Shown here piece after piece: positions 21,401 through 31,802 of a stretch of DNA of 64,000 bases. This stretch comes from Saccharomycopsis phalli (Eukaryota; Ascomycota; Saccharomycetes; Ascoideales; Saccharomycopsidaceae): assembly GCA_020342235.1 (NCBI GenBank), contig CP073212.1, positions 1,860,001 through 1,924,000 on the forward strand. Direction: 5' to 3'. Position numbers and translations under genes: made by a program. Positions within the stretch are counted from its first letter, which is position 1. Each line of letters opens with the position of its first letter. The notes beneath the pieces were generated by a model. That model ran no database searches. It was not told the DNA's origin and saw nothing but the letters and a program-made list of their open reading frames with translations.

Positions 21401-22554
21401 TGTACAACAACATGCAGTCGCGACTTTTCCCAATCAAGGAGTTTAAGAAGTACGACTATGATAACGTAGGCAGTATTATCCGTTTACTTGCAAGTCTGGG
21501 GTTTGAGGTGCTGAAGATTCTTGACAATTTATTGGCGAGAGTCAAAGACGAAAGGGTTCATTTGTTGAGAGCTTTGGATTTGCGGGGCATTGGGCAAGAC
21601 CAATTTGTGTCTATTCTCAAGAGATTTGTTTTGCATGGGTGGATAGACTGTGGCCAGGAGTTTATTGATCAGATTTTGCAAACTGGGTCTGGGTATTTTG
21701 TTGAGGCTAGTGCGAATGGAAAGCAGTTGATGATAAACTGTAATTTTGTTGCGGTTCTTGATTCGTTGAGACGGGATGGGAATATTGGTGAGTTGAAGGC
21801 TTTGTGTGACGCGTATAAAGCGGATGTGAATTTTGGAGGAGTTGTTGCGGAATTTACAGCGCAGATTGAGAAGAAGAGTGATGGGCGCAATAATGGGAAG
21901 GTGGAAGATTTTGGTGAGGTTTTGTACTTGGTGGATAGCAATTCGTCGACGTCGGGCTCTGATGATGAGATTAAGGAGGTTGAAAAGGCGGAGTTGGGTA
22001 TAGGTATTGAGGAGAAGGGGGAAGAGAGGGAGGAGCAAAAGGAAAAGAATAACGGGCAGAAGGAGAAAAAGGAGGAAAAGAAGGAAAAGAAGGAAAAGAA
22101 TACAGAAGTCGTGGGCAAAGTGGCAGCTACCAAAAATGCAATTGATAATAATTTGACTAATGGGGAGATGCAAACCAAAGAAATGCAGAATTCCACGTCA
22201 GAGAGGTCTGAAAATGGCACTGTGCACATTGAAACCAATTCCAAGACTAATATCAATACTGGAGCCGAAAAGCTGGAGCCAAATGCGGCGGATGAGGAAG
22301 ATTTCTTTGATGCCAGCTGCGAGTTTGCCGACAGTACGATGGAATTTTACAATGAGCAAAAGAGAATGCTGAGTACTGGAGAAGCTTGCAAAAAGAGGCA
22401 GAAGTTGGAGGGCGGAACATACAAAGAGTCGGTTGAGATTATTGACAGGGAGTTTGAGAAGTTGATTCACCGTGGTCTTTGTGCGGAAGAGCGGTATAAT
22501 TTGGAGACCCAAATGTTGGAATTTATAATGAGATTGAGAAGCCGTAATAATTAA
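18430..22554 (+). CDS. RIF1: Rif1-like protein with PP1-docking motifs
   Basis: I assign this 1374-residue protein to Rif1. It has a PP1-binding RVxF motif (KKKVAF, Val394-Phe396) followed 20 residues later by a SILK-like PILK (416-419), then a helical-repeat region beginning with ...PRKFELYALLNPLL, matching the order and spacing in S. cerevisiae Rif1. Helical repeats fill about 430-1150. An acidic, Lys/Glu-rich linker and a small conserved-looking C-terminal segment (DFFDASCEF ... about 70 residues) follow. Rif1 brings PP1 (Glc7) to origins and telomeres and limits replication and end resection. Unusually, the PP1 motifs are preceded by about 390 residues of highly charged Lys/Glu sequence with five-residue repeats (EELKR). 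The middle is divergent, so the call rests mainly on the motif block. Confidence 0.75.
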   Translation: MGKKGGINTRKRSRRIKEEVNEDETEEITTEEMSERRRRALKREQEKEKEREAELEKEQQIKEEKESEERKIRDEKKVKKEKRGVKRERKKVEEDEASGLKTQEKRTKRVSRKTQMDSNGSKDEVRKDPQKELQKELRKRSRKEREKKEELEKEKLKKEELEKEKLEREELKREELKREELKREELEKEELEKEELKKELKQEESKSKSKKRLKRGIPKEEPELETKLEPKVESKVEPKLEPKLEPKDSRVSKTNSKKSKTLVKSPDKSSYSDSPKDSEELEESSDKLIKDHNAPKLKSQINDSANIIKVNSSFKKIVVIEPKTTLDHDDNDIEMVASISEQSTIAMENLVSKDINALGDIKAMGNIFNSQTEIPATILEPLPVSPLKSLKKKVAFNEQIEPRSKSPSKVPSPLKPILKISEEVENTTLSTRLEFRHPGDIVQVSNGPESLQVINSILEQLKADENPRKFELYALLNPLLTKDRFPELKPVLLKYISEIVRCVNRDINIKEGNAFNSRIISQCLKFYAYIASKHLLIAHFDPVNTQQIFQRISDLLQNGNLKAIHLACLYIFRTQKVLEAQMFAKQHARIFLSQDTKESMVQALLHCKEFDSKTVIAEKISAMESLVRTMSPETLAKFSSQWFYVLFEALFNCTKFKPLAEKVISGVIEILRESLSALAKKSNAKFNVYSFLCETLLEIEGNEEYAIDTLIAYLKFLIESDRKQQAQDIWQYVTILINHKLAGFTLEKWNKIYDWVAIFQYKSELSFWRYLIDQTARNIVESVVSNKPYDASLKLLTLIAHGHPSLRTPIFSGICLLFFKEWQKDQNHRTSVGYGEMLHFLITGPEACKAFQNALERSGHPLDLLADRFDVVIEVVRKNCDFPTYVSILESLMGKLSRRNTDLYGKLTGLLVEIIDRHPDISLNGLVVNYLQLVPVETVSCEQLVFLGLYFENDCVNKLRATASVSLSKQMKLYETLVRFLPKDTALLHYVYNNMQSRLFPIKEFKKYDYDNVGSIIRLLASLGFEVLKILDNLLARVKDERVHLLRALDLRGIGQDQFVSILKRFVLHGWIDCGQEFIDQILQTGSGYFVEASANGKQLMINCNFVAVLDSLRRDGNIGELKALCDAYKADVNFGGVVAEFTAQIEKKSDGRNNGKVEDFGEVLYLVDSNSSTSGSDDEIKEVEKAELGIGIEEKGEEREEQKEKNNGQKEKKEEKKEKKEKNTEVVGKVAATKNAIDNNLTNGEMQTKEMQNSTSERSENGTVHIETNSKTNINTGAEKLEPNAADEEDFFDASCEFADSTMEFYNEQKRMLSTGEACKKRQKLEGGTYKESVEIIDREFEKLIHRGLCAEERYNLETQMLEFIMRLRSRNN
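18870..19045 (+). repeat. In-frame 15-bp repeats in RIF1 (EELKR/EELEK)
   Basis: Near-identical 15-bp units (GAAGAGTTAAAGAGG type) are repeated about nine times and encode a charged five-residue repeat, likely a long single helix. A second, 12-bp repeat encoding KLEP-type units follows at about 19105-19170. Confidence 0.85.
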
Positions 22555-22835
22555 TGAAACTATGTATTTTCATGTAAGTTGTCAGTGGATGGCGTTGTGT
22601 GGTTATTCTGGATTAATGGTAGAGTTTGATCCAAGACGAGTTGTACATGTGAAGATTGCAATTTACCAAGATTTCACTTGAGTGTGTAATCGCATTATAT
22701 AATGAAACTATATACCCTCAACCATCATCAATATCATTATATCATCACATTATAACCTTCATCTACCCGATATATCACATATATTATAACCTCCACCAAT
22801 ATTATCATATCATCACACTATCCTCCATCTACCTA

Positions 22836-25520
22836 ATGCATCACATGTTGAAACTCGCAGCCAAAATTTTCCACATGTGGACGAGAACCAGACGCCCAAG
22901 ATGGCCACGAGAAATCCACAAGCGGATGAAATCAACGCTCAAGACGTCGCAGGAAAGCATTCTCACGCTCCAAAAGGACTTGGAAAATATCGAAGTGAGA
23001 TCCCTTGGCGAAATCATGCAGCTGGCCAATGCTAGAGTGCGCAAGAATTTCCAGGTGCCCAGCAAACAGTTCCAGCCATTTGTTGCTGGAGAGAAAAACG
23101 TACCGCAACACCGCTGGAAAAACGTCGCATTGGACAAGTACTTGTACTCTCCAATCAGCATCGGGGACGTTGTTCATTATGTGCTTTCCGATGACTTGAA
23201 CTCCGAATCGGAGTTGGCTGTGATTGTAAAAGTGCCCACTGATATTGGCAGCAACAAGTACACAATGGTGACGTCGTCCGGCATCATTGACTATATCCGC
23301 AAGTCTGCGATCCAGTTTCGCATCCCGGGGGTGTTTTCTAGCCCCGATTTCCTCAAAAACATCATCCATGAGCGGTCTGAGTACTCTGACCCCAAAGATC
23401 AGTACATGGTGCCTGAATCTGCGCGAAAAATCATCCATTCGCGGCTCTCTGCCATCGTACAAGAGGCATGGGGCCAATTGTATAACACCTCCACCAAGTT
23501 GGAACACATCAACAAACTTTTGCAGTTGCACCGTGTCAAATCTATCCTGATCTATGAGCTTGCGCACATGTGCAACACTGAATTTTCGAGATTGAAACCA
23601 TCCTCGTTGCAAGATATGTTAGCCACACTACACACTCACAAGGACAAGATCGACTTGCCGCTTGGTGCCGATTTCGGCAGACCGTACCCCAGCATCGGCA
23701 ACATTTCCCTGCTTTCCGTGCCTCTCTTGTACAGTGTGTACTTGGCGATCATCAATCAGACAAATCTCTGGGGCTACAACGCATACGACATTAGCAAGAC
23801 CATCCGGTCGCCGATCTACGTCGAACTAAAGTCCGCAAATCTGTCCTATGACATTATTCACGAAGACATGGAGGAGGTTGTGGAGTACATTGACGTCAAG
23901 TTGGATAACCCAAGTTTCCCAGGGAACCCACCAAAGAATTACGGCAGAATCATCGACCTAGTCAAGGACTACTGCTCGGGTGACATCAACGATACCTTGG
24001 CCGAGTCGTTCATTGTGAATTTCTTGCACCGCCTCGACATCTTTTCCGAGTTCCAGACCGTCAACCGCACATTGGGGTTCCATCTCATTGACAAGCTCAA
24101 TGTGTTTCCAGACAGCCTTCAGTACAAGAACCCGTGCATCTGGCCCAAGGCTGTGACTGAGAGCCCGCTTGACTCACAGTATTATCGCCTGGTCACGGCT
24201 TCCAGTCTCAGGAAACGCGACCCGTTGGAGAACCACAGAATCGACTTTGAAGACTTGCCAGTGTACTGCATTGACTCTGAAACCGCACACGAAATCGACG
24301 ATGGGGTCAGCTTGCAGAGAATTTCAGACTCCTGTTGGAAAATCCTCATTCATATCGCCGATCCAGCATCCTACATCGACCCCGACTCCGATATCGCCAA
24401 AATCGCATTCCTGCGTGCCACAACCGCTTATTTCCCCGAAAAGGTCGTCCCCATGCTTCCAAAGATCGTTTCTGACGTCGCTGGGTTGGGCATCAACCAA
24501 AGAAAGACCCGTACAATCACGTATTCCGTCAACTACAACCCGCAACTACAGACCGTCGACATGGACTCGGTGGAAATCTGCGGTGGGTTGGTGCAAAACT
24601 TTCCAAACTTGACATACAATGCCGTCGACCGTGCTCTCAAAGACCCAGAGTCTCCTCATTTTGATACTCTAACTGCCCTACACCAGGTCTCGCTGCTGCT
24701 TCGTCGTCTGAGAATCGCCAAAGGTGCGCGTCATATAACCAACGAAAACACCACGGTAAACGTCTCAAACGACGGCAAAGTCTCATTGGTGACCCTGGAG
24801 GAAACTCCGTCCATGGTTCTTGTCTCAGAATTAATGATTCTTGCCAACTCAGCTGCCGGTTTGTTCTTCAAAAACAACCGCATCCCAGCAGTGTTCCGTG
24901 CACTTGATCCGCCAACCGGATACGCAGAGTCATCACTAGACGATCCAAACTCAATCAAATCGGTGCTCCAGACCCGTGAGATCGGCCCGGAATTATTCCA
25001 GAGACTTTTCTCTGTGATCCCGTCGGCATACTATACGCCAAACCCACGGTCGCATTTTTTCCTTGGGTCGCCAAATTACATGCCCAGCACCTCGCCCCTA
25101 CGGCGTTTTGGTGACTTGATCAGTCACTGGCAGACCCACAGTTTCATCACAAAGTCAGAGTTCCGGTTTTCCCAGGAAAATATCGACTCGGTCGTTCCTT
25201 ACCTTCAGTCACGCTCGTCGCTTTTCAGATCCACAAGCCAAAGAGCAATCACTTACTGGAAGCTCCGCCACTTAATTGAGCAGCTCAGTGGCACTCCAGA
25301 CTTGCTTAACGTTAATTACCAGTCGAAAAAGAACTCATTTGAATTTACGGTTCTTGAAACTTTTGAACAGGCCACTGAGGGCCAGGGCTATCTAAGCGGC
25401 TACCAGATTTGGGCAGCATTCAAATTCGATGAGCCTGCTGAAATTGGCCAAATTATGCGCGTGAAAATCACCCATATTGACCCAGTCGGCGGCTTCGTCA
25501 TTGTCGGTTCGAAGCACTGA
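22836..25520 (+). CDS. DSS1: Mitochondrial 3'-5' exoribonuclease Dss1 (RNase II family)
   Basis: From the ATG at 22836 the product is 894 residues; the ATG at 22845 is equally plausible. The N terminus (MLKLAAKIFHMWTRTRRPR) is basic and amphipathic, as expected for mitochondrial import. The RNB catalytic domain begins near 470 with CIDSETAHEIDDGVSL, whose Asp480, Asp488 and Asp489 correspond to the metal-binding acidic residues of RNase II enzymes. It continues through FPEKVVPMLP and TSPLRRFGDL to an S1-like end. Dss1 is the nuclease of the yeast mitochondrial degradosome, working with the helicase Suv3. Upstream in-frame codons are AT-rich promoter-like sequence. The stop overlaps another ATG (see MRPL37). 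Confidence 0.93.
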   Translation: MHHMLKLAAKIFHMWTRTRRPRWPREIHKRMKSTLKTSQESILTLQKDLENIEVRSLGEIMQLANARVRKNFQVPSKQFQPFVAGEKNVPQHRWKNVALDKYLYSPISIGDVVHYVLSDDLNSESELAVIVKVPTDIGSNKYTMVTSSGIIDYIRKSAIQFRIPGVFSSPDFLKNIIHERSEYSDPKDQYMVPESARKIIHSRLSAIVQEAWGQLYNTSTKLEHINKLLQLHRVKSILIYELAHMCNTEFSRLKPSSLQDMLATLHTHKDKIDLPLGADFGRPYPSIGNISLLSVPLLYSVYLAIINQTNLWGYNAYDISKTIRSPIYVELKSANLSYDIIHEDMEEVVEYIDVKLDNPSFPGNPPKNYGRIIDLVKDYCSGDINDTLAESFIVNFLHRLDIFSEFQTVNRTLGFHLIDKLNVFPDSLQYKNPCIWPKAVTESPLDSQYYRLVTASSLRKRDPLENHRIDFEDLPVYCIDSETAHEIDDGVSLQRISDSCWKILIHIADPASYIDPDSDIAKIAFLRATTAYFPEKVVPMLPKIVSDVAGLGINQRKTRTITYSVNYNPQLQTVDMDSVEICGGLVQNFPNLTYNAVDRALKDPESPHFDTLTALHQVSLLLRRLRIAKGARHITNENTTVNVSNDGKVSLVTLEETPSMVLVSELMILANSAAGLFFKNNRIPAVFRALDPPTGYAESSLDDPNSIKSVLQTREIGPELFQRLFSVIPSAYYTPNPRSHFFLGSPNYMPSTSPLRRFGDLISHWQTHSFITKSEFRFSQENIDSVVPYLQSRSSLFRSTSQRAITYWKLRHLIEQLSGTPDLLNVNYQSKKNSFEFTVLETFEQATEGQGYLSGYQIWAAFKFDEPAEIGQIMRVKITHIDPVGGFVIVGSKH

Positions 25521-25576
25521 TGGCACGTGACATTGATATAAGTTTTTTTTTCAAGTGTCAAACTGTGTGGTTTGGC

Positions 25577-25867
25577 ATGTTTGTTCGAAGATTTTTTAGT
25601 ATTGGCAGAGTAGTGAGAAATGCAGCTCCTTCTGCACCAAAATCGAGTTGTGTTGAGGGAACTGATTTGAAATTGCATATTAAAAAGAGCGGGAAAGCAC
25701 CGGTTGCTTTGAAAGACGAAGAGTATCCTAGTTGGTTGTGGGATTTGTTGGATAGCAAGAAGCAAGAGATTGAGTTACAAAATGATCCAGCCAAGATGCG
25801 CCGGAAGCAGATGCGCAAGGCGAATATTAAGAAGATTCGCAACAACAATTTCTTGGACAAGATGTAG
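25577..25867 (+). CDS. MRPL37: Mitochondrial large-subunit ribosomal protein mL54
   Basis: This 96-residue protein carries the mL54 signature: SSCVEGTDLKLHIKKSGK, then the hallmark DEEYPSWLWDLLD, ending in RRKQMRKANIKKIRNNNFL. It belongs to the mitochondrial 54S subunit. I chose the ATG at 25577 because MFVRRFFSIGRVVR is a typical mitochondrial presequence. An in-frame ATG at 25520, overlapping the DSS1 stop, would add 19 residues that mask it. The gene lies 56 nt after DSS1 in the same orientation, an unusually tight spacing for a yeast. Confidence 0.92.
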   Translation: MFVRRFFSIGRVVRNAAPSAPKSSCVEGTDLKLHIKKSGKAPVALKDEEYPSWLWDLLDSKKQEIELQNDPAKMRRKQMRKANIKKIRNNNFLDKM

Positions 25868-26300
25868 AGAGGTGGGATGGATAGAAGAATGGATAAATGA
25901 AACACGAAAAGTCAAAGCGGATTCTGGCTGGAGAGTCTCGTGGGTGTATTTGCATATGTACCAGTGGCAACTCTTTAATTGCTAGTCATGTATAATCCTT
26001 GTATATATCATTAATTTTACTAGCAGCGTACCCAGGAGATTTTCCGATTATTTATCTAGTGTAGCATTCTTGTCAAATGCCGACCTTTACAATATTATAA
26101 CTCTTGTCAAATACCAATCTTTACAATAATATAAACAAATGCTAGGCTAAACTAACCTTGGCTATTCCAGATAGACCTAATTTCATGCATATCACGTAAA
26201 TATACAATCATCTACTGGAAGCAAGCCATTCTACAGATTGGAGTTGATGCCTCTTTGCGAATGATATCACAATGTTAGGACATATTGCGAGGGCTTATGA
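25868..26300. other. Intergenic spacer after MRPL37
   Basis: AT-rich sequence with two diverged copies of a roughly 34-bp unit (TTGTCAAATNCC ... CTTTACAAT, 26068-26135). No gene is supported. It leads into the relic element region. Confidence 0.5.
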
Positions 26301-29300
26301 TCTTACTCAGTCAAAGACTATACGCCAGTGATAGAGGTACAGGAGCAAGGTTCGCCGGTTTGGTGTTGCAAAGTTTCCTTTGCTAAACCTTTGACCTTTT
26401 TCCAATTAGCTTTAGTGGTGTCAACCAAAGGTTGGCCAGCTTCAGCTATCAAGATCATAGACTTCCTCTGGTGAATCAATCTTATAGATTGAATGTCACC
26501 TGCATCGATTATGAGTCGTATAGACTCACGCACGATGTATTGTATTACGGATTTATCATATCCTAGATGTTGAAACCTGTGGGTGGAAAGCCCTAAGGTG
26601 TTCAAATCCACATCATACTGAATCCTATGGGTAGAAGACCCTAGACATTCAAATTCATATCATATTGAATCCTATGGGTAGAAAACCCTAGACATTCAAT
26701 TCACATCATACTGAATCCTATGGGTAGAAAACCCTAGACATTCAATTCACATCATACTGAATCCTATGGGTAGAAAACCCTAGACATTCAATTCACATCA
26801 TACTGAATCCTATGGGTAGAAAACCCTAGATATTCAATTCACATCATTGAGTCATATGGGCAGAAAGCCCCAAAGCATTCAAAATCGGAAACCATTCTCT
26901 ACCGCCATTGGTAAATGGCCTGGTAAACACAGAAGCCTGTTGAGCACCTCTTGGAAGATAGTAAAATTCCACATCACCATCTTCAACAAACTGTTCTATC
27001 TTTCTCCGGTGTATCCCAAACTTATTTCGCGTGACGCTTTCAATTCTGCGATTTTCCAAGCCCGTGTAATCAGTCACATACGCCGAGACCTTTTCACGAA
27101 CATCATGTAAATGCGGTTTAGGTGGCTTCTGCATTCCCATCGAGTCAAGAAACATGGCATAGTAGTCTTGCACTTCATTGGTGGCCATTATCCCCACGTA
27201 TTGTGCTTCAACCTCAGCTTCCACTACAAAATTCACCAGTTTGTCTATCCTCTTGGTCTTCCACACTATCGGAACTCCGTGCACCTTTATTATATAGCCA
27301 TAACAGGAAGCAAGGTGATTGGTCGTCTTCTTATTCTTTGGTCCACCAAAGTGAACGTCAATGAATACTTCTGTTGCCGTAGGACGACGCGATGGCATGA
27401 TATTAATTCCAAACGACTGCGTGTTAAGGTAGTAGTTCATTGCGTCTTTGATCTTGTACCAAACTGCGAGACGGTTTTTGTCGGCCACGGAATAAAGATA
27501 CGCAGTAGCAAACGACAAATCCGGACGATGGGAACTTTGGGCGTAATTCAAGATCCCCGTATACTTGAAAAAATTCTTGTGACCGGTTGCCTGGCTATTC
27601 AGCTCAAGGTCAACGTACAGCCGGAGTGGTAACTGGTTAGGAGTGCGTTTTGGAATAGGCTGTAACTCGGGAAATTTGTCCTTTTCGTGCCGTTCACGAC
27701 ACAAGATCAATCCATTGCGGCACTGGAGACTCGTGTCAGTATCCTCATATGGATCCAACTTCTTGAGATCAAGACCCAATATCCGCTTTGGAAACCCGCG
27801 TATTTTCAACTCGACCTGCTGGCCCAACTTCTCCAAAAAACGTTCGGCAGCAGCACGGTCTCTTGACACAACTAGCATGACATTCACATGAACCATGACA
27901 ATGATATTCTTTTCGGAATTCTTGTACATGGCCGGTAAAACCATGCAAATTTGTTTCATGCCTAGATCCTTGAGAATCTTTTCAAAGTGATTAAACCACG
28001 CGCTTGGACTCTCCTTTAGTCCAGGAATTGCCTTCTTGATATCAAGACCTATCGTGTATCCCGGGGGAGGTCTGAAATCAAGTATATCTAGAAACTCCTG
28101 TGGCGGTTCGGCAAATACTTTTGTATCCTCGGGAAGTTCCGCATTGAGAAAGGCATTCTGGACATCGGCATGAATAAGGTACCATCCCTCTTTTACAGCC
28201 AATGTTAGAAGAATCCTGATTGCTATTGAACTGGCAGTTGGACAAGACAAGTCTCTTTTGGGATTTCTCTTCTGGTAGCGGTCTATCTGGTATCCTATCA
28301 ATGTTAACTGGCTGCGAAGCACTCCGTCTTGGTCGGGTTTTTCCACCCATTTCGTCCCTATGAGTTTGGTTTCATTCGGAACAAGTCTAGCAGTAAACGT
28401 ATCGTAGGATACATGGGTGAGAAACTCCCTCTGTCTGGCGATTAGAGTCAGGTCCGGTTTAGACAGGCCTGTGAGGTCATTGTGATGGCCCGACAAGACA
28501 TTGTAGTTCTCCGTTTCTGATTCAGGCAGACTTATGAGGTCATTGTGATAGCCCGCAAAGAGACCGCAGTCATCCGTTTCTGATTCAGATGGGCCTATGA
28601 GGTCATCGCGTGGTCTCAACAGACTCCATGCATTCATTTCCAGTTGAGACAAGTCTACGAGGTCACAGTGAACATAGTTCGGCAAAATCTCACAGCTATC
28701 CATGTACGATTCTGTTTTCGCTCGTTTCGACTCTTGGACAAGGGACTCGTGACGATCACCAACAGCCAGCTGAAATGACAGACTTGATTCTTTGTTGGAG
28801 CGGTCCACTAAAGCCACAGCAGTTGATTGTGGGCCATGGTACACGTCCGAATTGGAACTGTTTGAAGCTGTTTGCTCCTCGCTGAAACCAAATTCACATT
28901 CTCTTGCTCGTTTCCCGGTAAGTGAGGTCGGAACCTTGGATAATGCAGAATGTCTACCTGGTAGAACGCAATCCATTGGTAGAATTTCCTCATTGTTATA
29001 AAAGATGACATCCGGAGTGAGATGACGTTTACCAGTTAAAACGTCCTCGATAAGGAACCCAAATTGATCCTTCCGACATCCAATGAACCGGCCCTGCGAT
29101 CTAGGACAGATGTCATTTGGCTCCTCGTCAGCTCGACAATAACTAACACGAGCACCAAACACATGGAAAGCCCGTTGATCAATCAGCTTGATCGAGTTTG
29201 AGCCGTAGTGGGTGATTACCGGGATAACTCCGTCCGACTCTGCCGGAAGTCTGTTGTACTGAAACACCACATGATCCAATATCTTCTGGAGATAGTGCTG

Positions 29301-30593
29301 GATCAAGTCGTGGTACAGAATCTTCCAGATACGATCATAACGGCTCCCTTGTAAATACCTGATTGTGAATGCGACCGTGTCTTCGACCATGCTGACATAC
29401 TGTTCAATGAACTCAGTGAGCCTGTGGGAACTCGGAGGGAATTCTGTCTTGGCAATCTTCTTCTGTGCAAGACTTTTCCGAAAGCTCTTGGAAGTGAATT
29501 CCTCGCCCCGGTCTGTGACAAGCCGCTTGTACTCATTCAGCAATGCCTTCTCAATAACATGTTGCGCAGCGTCCTTGTTTGGGATAATCAACGCATCGAC
29601 CATCTTGCTGTACTCGTCAATTAATACTAGAATAGTATTGTTTGCAATCTCTGTCACATCAGCGTATAACGTGTGTCCGGGACGAGGGGCTTTCCCATGG
29701 AATTCATTCCAGACGGGACGGTATTTTCGGTCAATTTGACAGCATTCGTTACAGCGGAATCCGTCTAGTTTTAACAAGTCGACTTGTTCTGGTGAAAAGT
29801 TGTACACCAAATGTTGCTTCAACAAGGTAGACGGATGAATGTGCCCCCATCTTCTATGGATTAAAACAGTCTCTGGAGGGCTCGAATTGGTCTTAGAGTG
29901 CGAAAAATTGCTTTTGGGAGCTTCGGAGTGCCCCTTGGGATTGGTTAGCCATTGGTGGATTCTCCGAATCTTTATGAGAATGTTTTCATCACTGCCATAC
30001 ATCACTTTATATGGATAAGAGGACGGTTTCCAGTCGTTTATCCCGCAAATTCTTAGGTTCATTACATGGTTGCTTGCTGTGGAATACGCTAAATACCGCA
30101 AGTAGTTGCGACAAACACGGGAGAGTTTCATGTCCAGCGAAACAACTAGTAAATCGTGATCAAGAGGCCGGAGTTTCGGCTTGACGTCGGGCTCCATTCT
30201 ATTCAAGTAAGCCTTGAACATGTGCAATGGCCGCTTGCACATCTTTCTAGCATACAGCTTGGTAAACAGCTTCTGCATAATAGTCCTAAAGTAGTGAACA
30301 TGAATCGTGGACTTTGCAGTTTTTCCGACAGGTTCATTGCTTTCGAGAATATAATCAACGTCGCACGTCTTGAGTGCTCGGAGAAATACATTTTTCCAAA
30401 CTCCAAACTCCTTGCCGCTCCCTACCTCGTCATAAGGAATCATTGCGTCCGACACAGAAGCGAAAAGTTCACGATCAGATGCGGAGGTGGTGGCAGATTT
30501 GCTCATTGTAGGCGTTCTAGATTGTTTTGTTCCTTTGCGATTGGGTAATTGCAAATGGAAAGATTGGATGATTGCAAATGGAAAATGCCACAT
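26301..30593 (-). mobile_element. Ty1/copia-type retroelement relic
   Basis: On the minus strand one 1249-codon frame (26844-30593) holds, in order, an N-terminal part without a clear family match, an integrase-like part, a variable linker, and reverse transcriptase and RNase H-like parts. That order (integrase before RT) is copia-type. The frame shows no internal break, but conserved motifs look eroded and I could find no pair of flanking LTRs. It is therefore best treated as an old fossil, or possibly a retained host gene. A shorter related-looking stretch continues to about 26300. The downstream end runs into a 46-bp minisatellite that shares sequence with the last codons. Confidence 0.8.
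26575..26880. repeat. 46-bp minisatellite at the end of the copia relic
   Basis: Units of 46-47 bp with the core AATCCTATGGGTAGAAAACC start at 26621, 26668, 26714, 26760 and 26806, with diverged edge copies near 26580 and 26851. The rightmost edge copy overlaps the last codons of the relic's frame. The array appears to have grown by duplication of the element's terminal sequence. Confidence 0.9.
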
Positions 30594-31555
30594 TTATAGC
30601 CATGCTGTGTTATGACGTGTTAGGGTAACAGCATATGTCCTGACATGTCTCATGTATAGTAGATCTTCATTTGTGCGTCGTGTCTTTTATCTACATAAAA
30701 CTGACTTTGTCTGGGAACTTGGTAATTCCATCTTAGATGAACTGGACGTTGTAAGACCAAGACTAGACTGGGGAATTTGTCCGGCATATCGGCACGTGAT
30801 CTTGATAAGTCGGTATGACAAGATGGATATCCCAGTGAATTTGTAGTTTGTATCTTGTATGAACATTGGTTGAAGTCAGCCATAAGTAGTTGGTGTGGTA
30901 ATAGGTAATGGCATGGTTAATTCACAATGGTTAATTGATCTCAATGATTCCTAATTGTCGTGGTTAATAACCACTGTAGAACAAGTTCACTAGTGCAACA
31001 TCGGTGTCGGTAAGGACATTTCCGACTCCCGGTTTTGATTAGACTAAGTAATCCAACCAATGGTATTTGGAAACAATATTATTGGAGGATAAATGTCTGA
31101 TAAGAGATCCAGAAAGTCTATACAAGAAGGGCTTTCTCCTTTTAGTAAACACGCGATTCAACTCAACAGTTCAGGTAGACATTATATCTAGCAGAGTCCA
31201 ATCTGGTTATCCAAATCCCAAAGGAACAAAACATATAATTAAGTGGTTTATAGTTCATTATAATTCTATGTCTAACACAGATGGAAACTATAAACCACGA
31301 CACTAATCATTGGTCCTGATGGCTAACCACTAATGATTGATTCTAATAATTAATCATTACTACCATTCCGATTATTCAATTATAAAAGAAACAAAACTCA
31401 TCTATAATTTACTAAATATCTGAGCATAAGTTTGTAACGATGACACACTCATTGGACGAGGAAATAGACGTCGACATAATCATTCCATTTCAAAGGATGA
31501 AAATATATAGTATTTTATAACTGAATCAACAACCATGTCGAATCTAATACATAGG

Positions 31556-31725
31556 CCATGGGTTTCTCCACATTAATGATTAATTCCAATCGATTGAAAT
31601 CATAGGCTTCTCCACATAATGATTCATTCCAATCGATTGAGATCATAGGCTTCTCCACATAATGATTCATTCCAATCGATTGAGATCATAGGCTTCTCCA
31701 CATAATGATTAATTTAAATCTCCCA
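31556..31725. repeat. 43-bp minisatellite upstream of NUP82
   Basis: Units with the core TAGGCTTCTCCACATAATGA recur at 31605, 31648 and 31691, and a diverged first copy at 31561. The array ends about 80 bp before the NUP82 start. Confidence 0.85.
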
Positions 31726-31757
31726 TATCCAGTGCATTAATCCATCCACATCTCACA

Positions 31758-31765
31758 TTACCCGG
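31758..31765. promoter_or_regulatory. Reb1-like site TTACCCGG upstream of NUP82
   Basis: A perfect octamer lies 38 bp upstream of the NUP82 ATG, next to a TATAT run at 31773-31777. The close spacing implies a very short 5' leader. Confidence 0.5.
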
Positions 31766-31802
31766 ACACTAGTATATCATTTTTCATCTCCTTCTTCTCT
31801 CC

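Larger units (their letters stand above)
30594..31802. other. Spacer between the relic and NUP82
   Basis: AT-rich spacer of 1.2 kb with a short inverted repeat (GTCGG ... CCGAC near 31005-31030), a CACGTG at about 30793 and a 43-bp minisatellite (31556-31725). No LTR or tRNA is recognisable. Confidence 0.5.

Noticed and set aside
25520-25576. Upstream ATG for MRPL37 overlapping the DSS1 stop
   Set aside because: It would place 19 mostly hydrophobic residues before a good mitochondrial presequence; the internal ATG is the better start.
26595-26612. GTTCAAATCC, a possible tRNA B-box
   Set aside because: It belongs to the 46-bp minisatellite edge and cannot fold as a tRNA.
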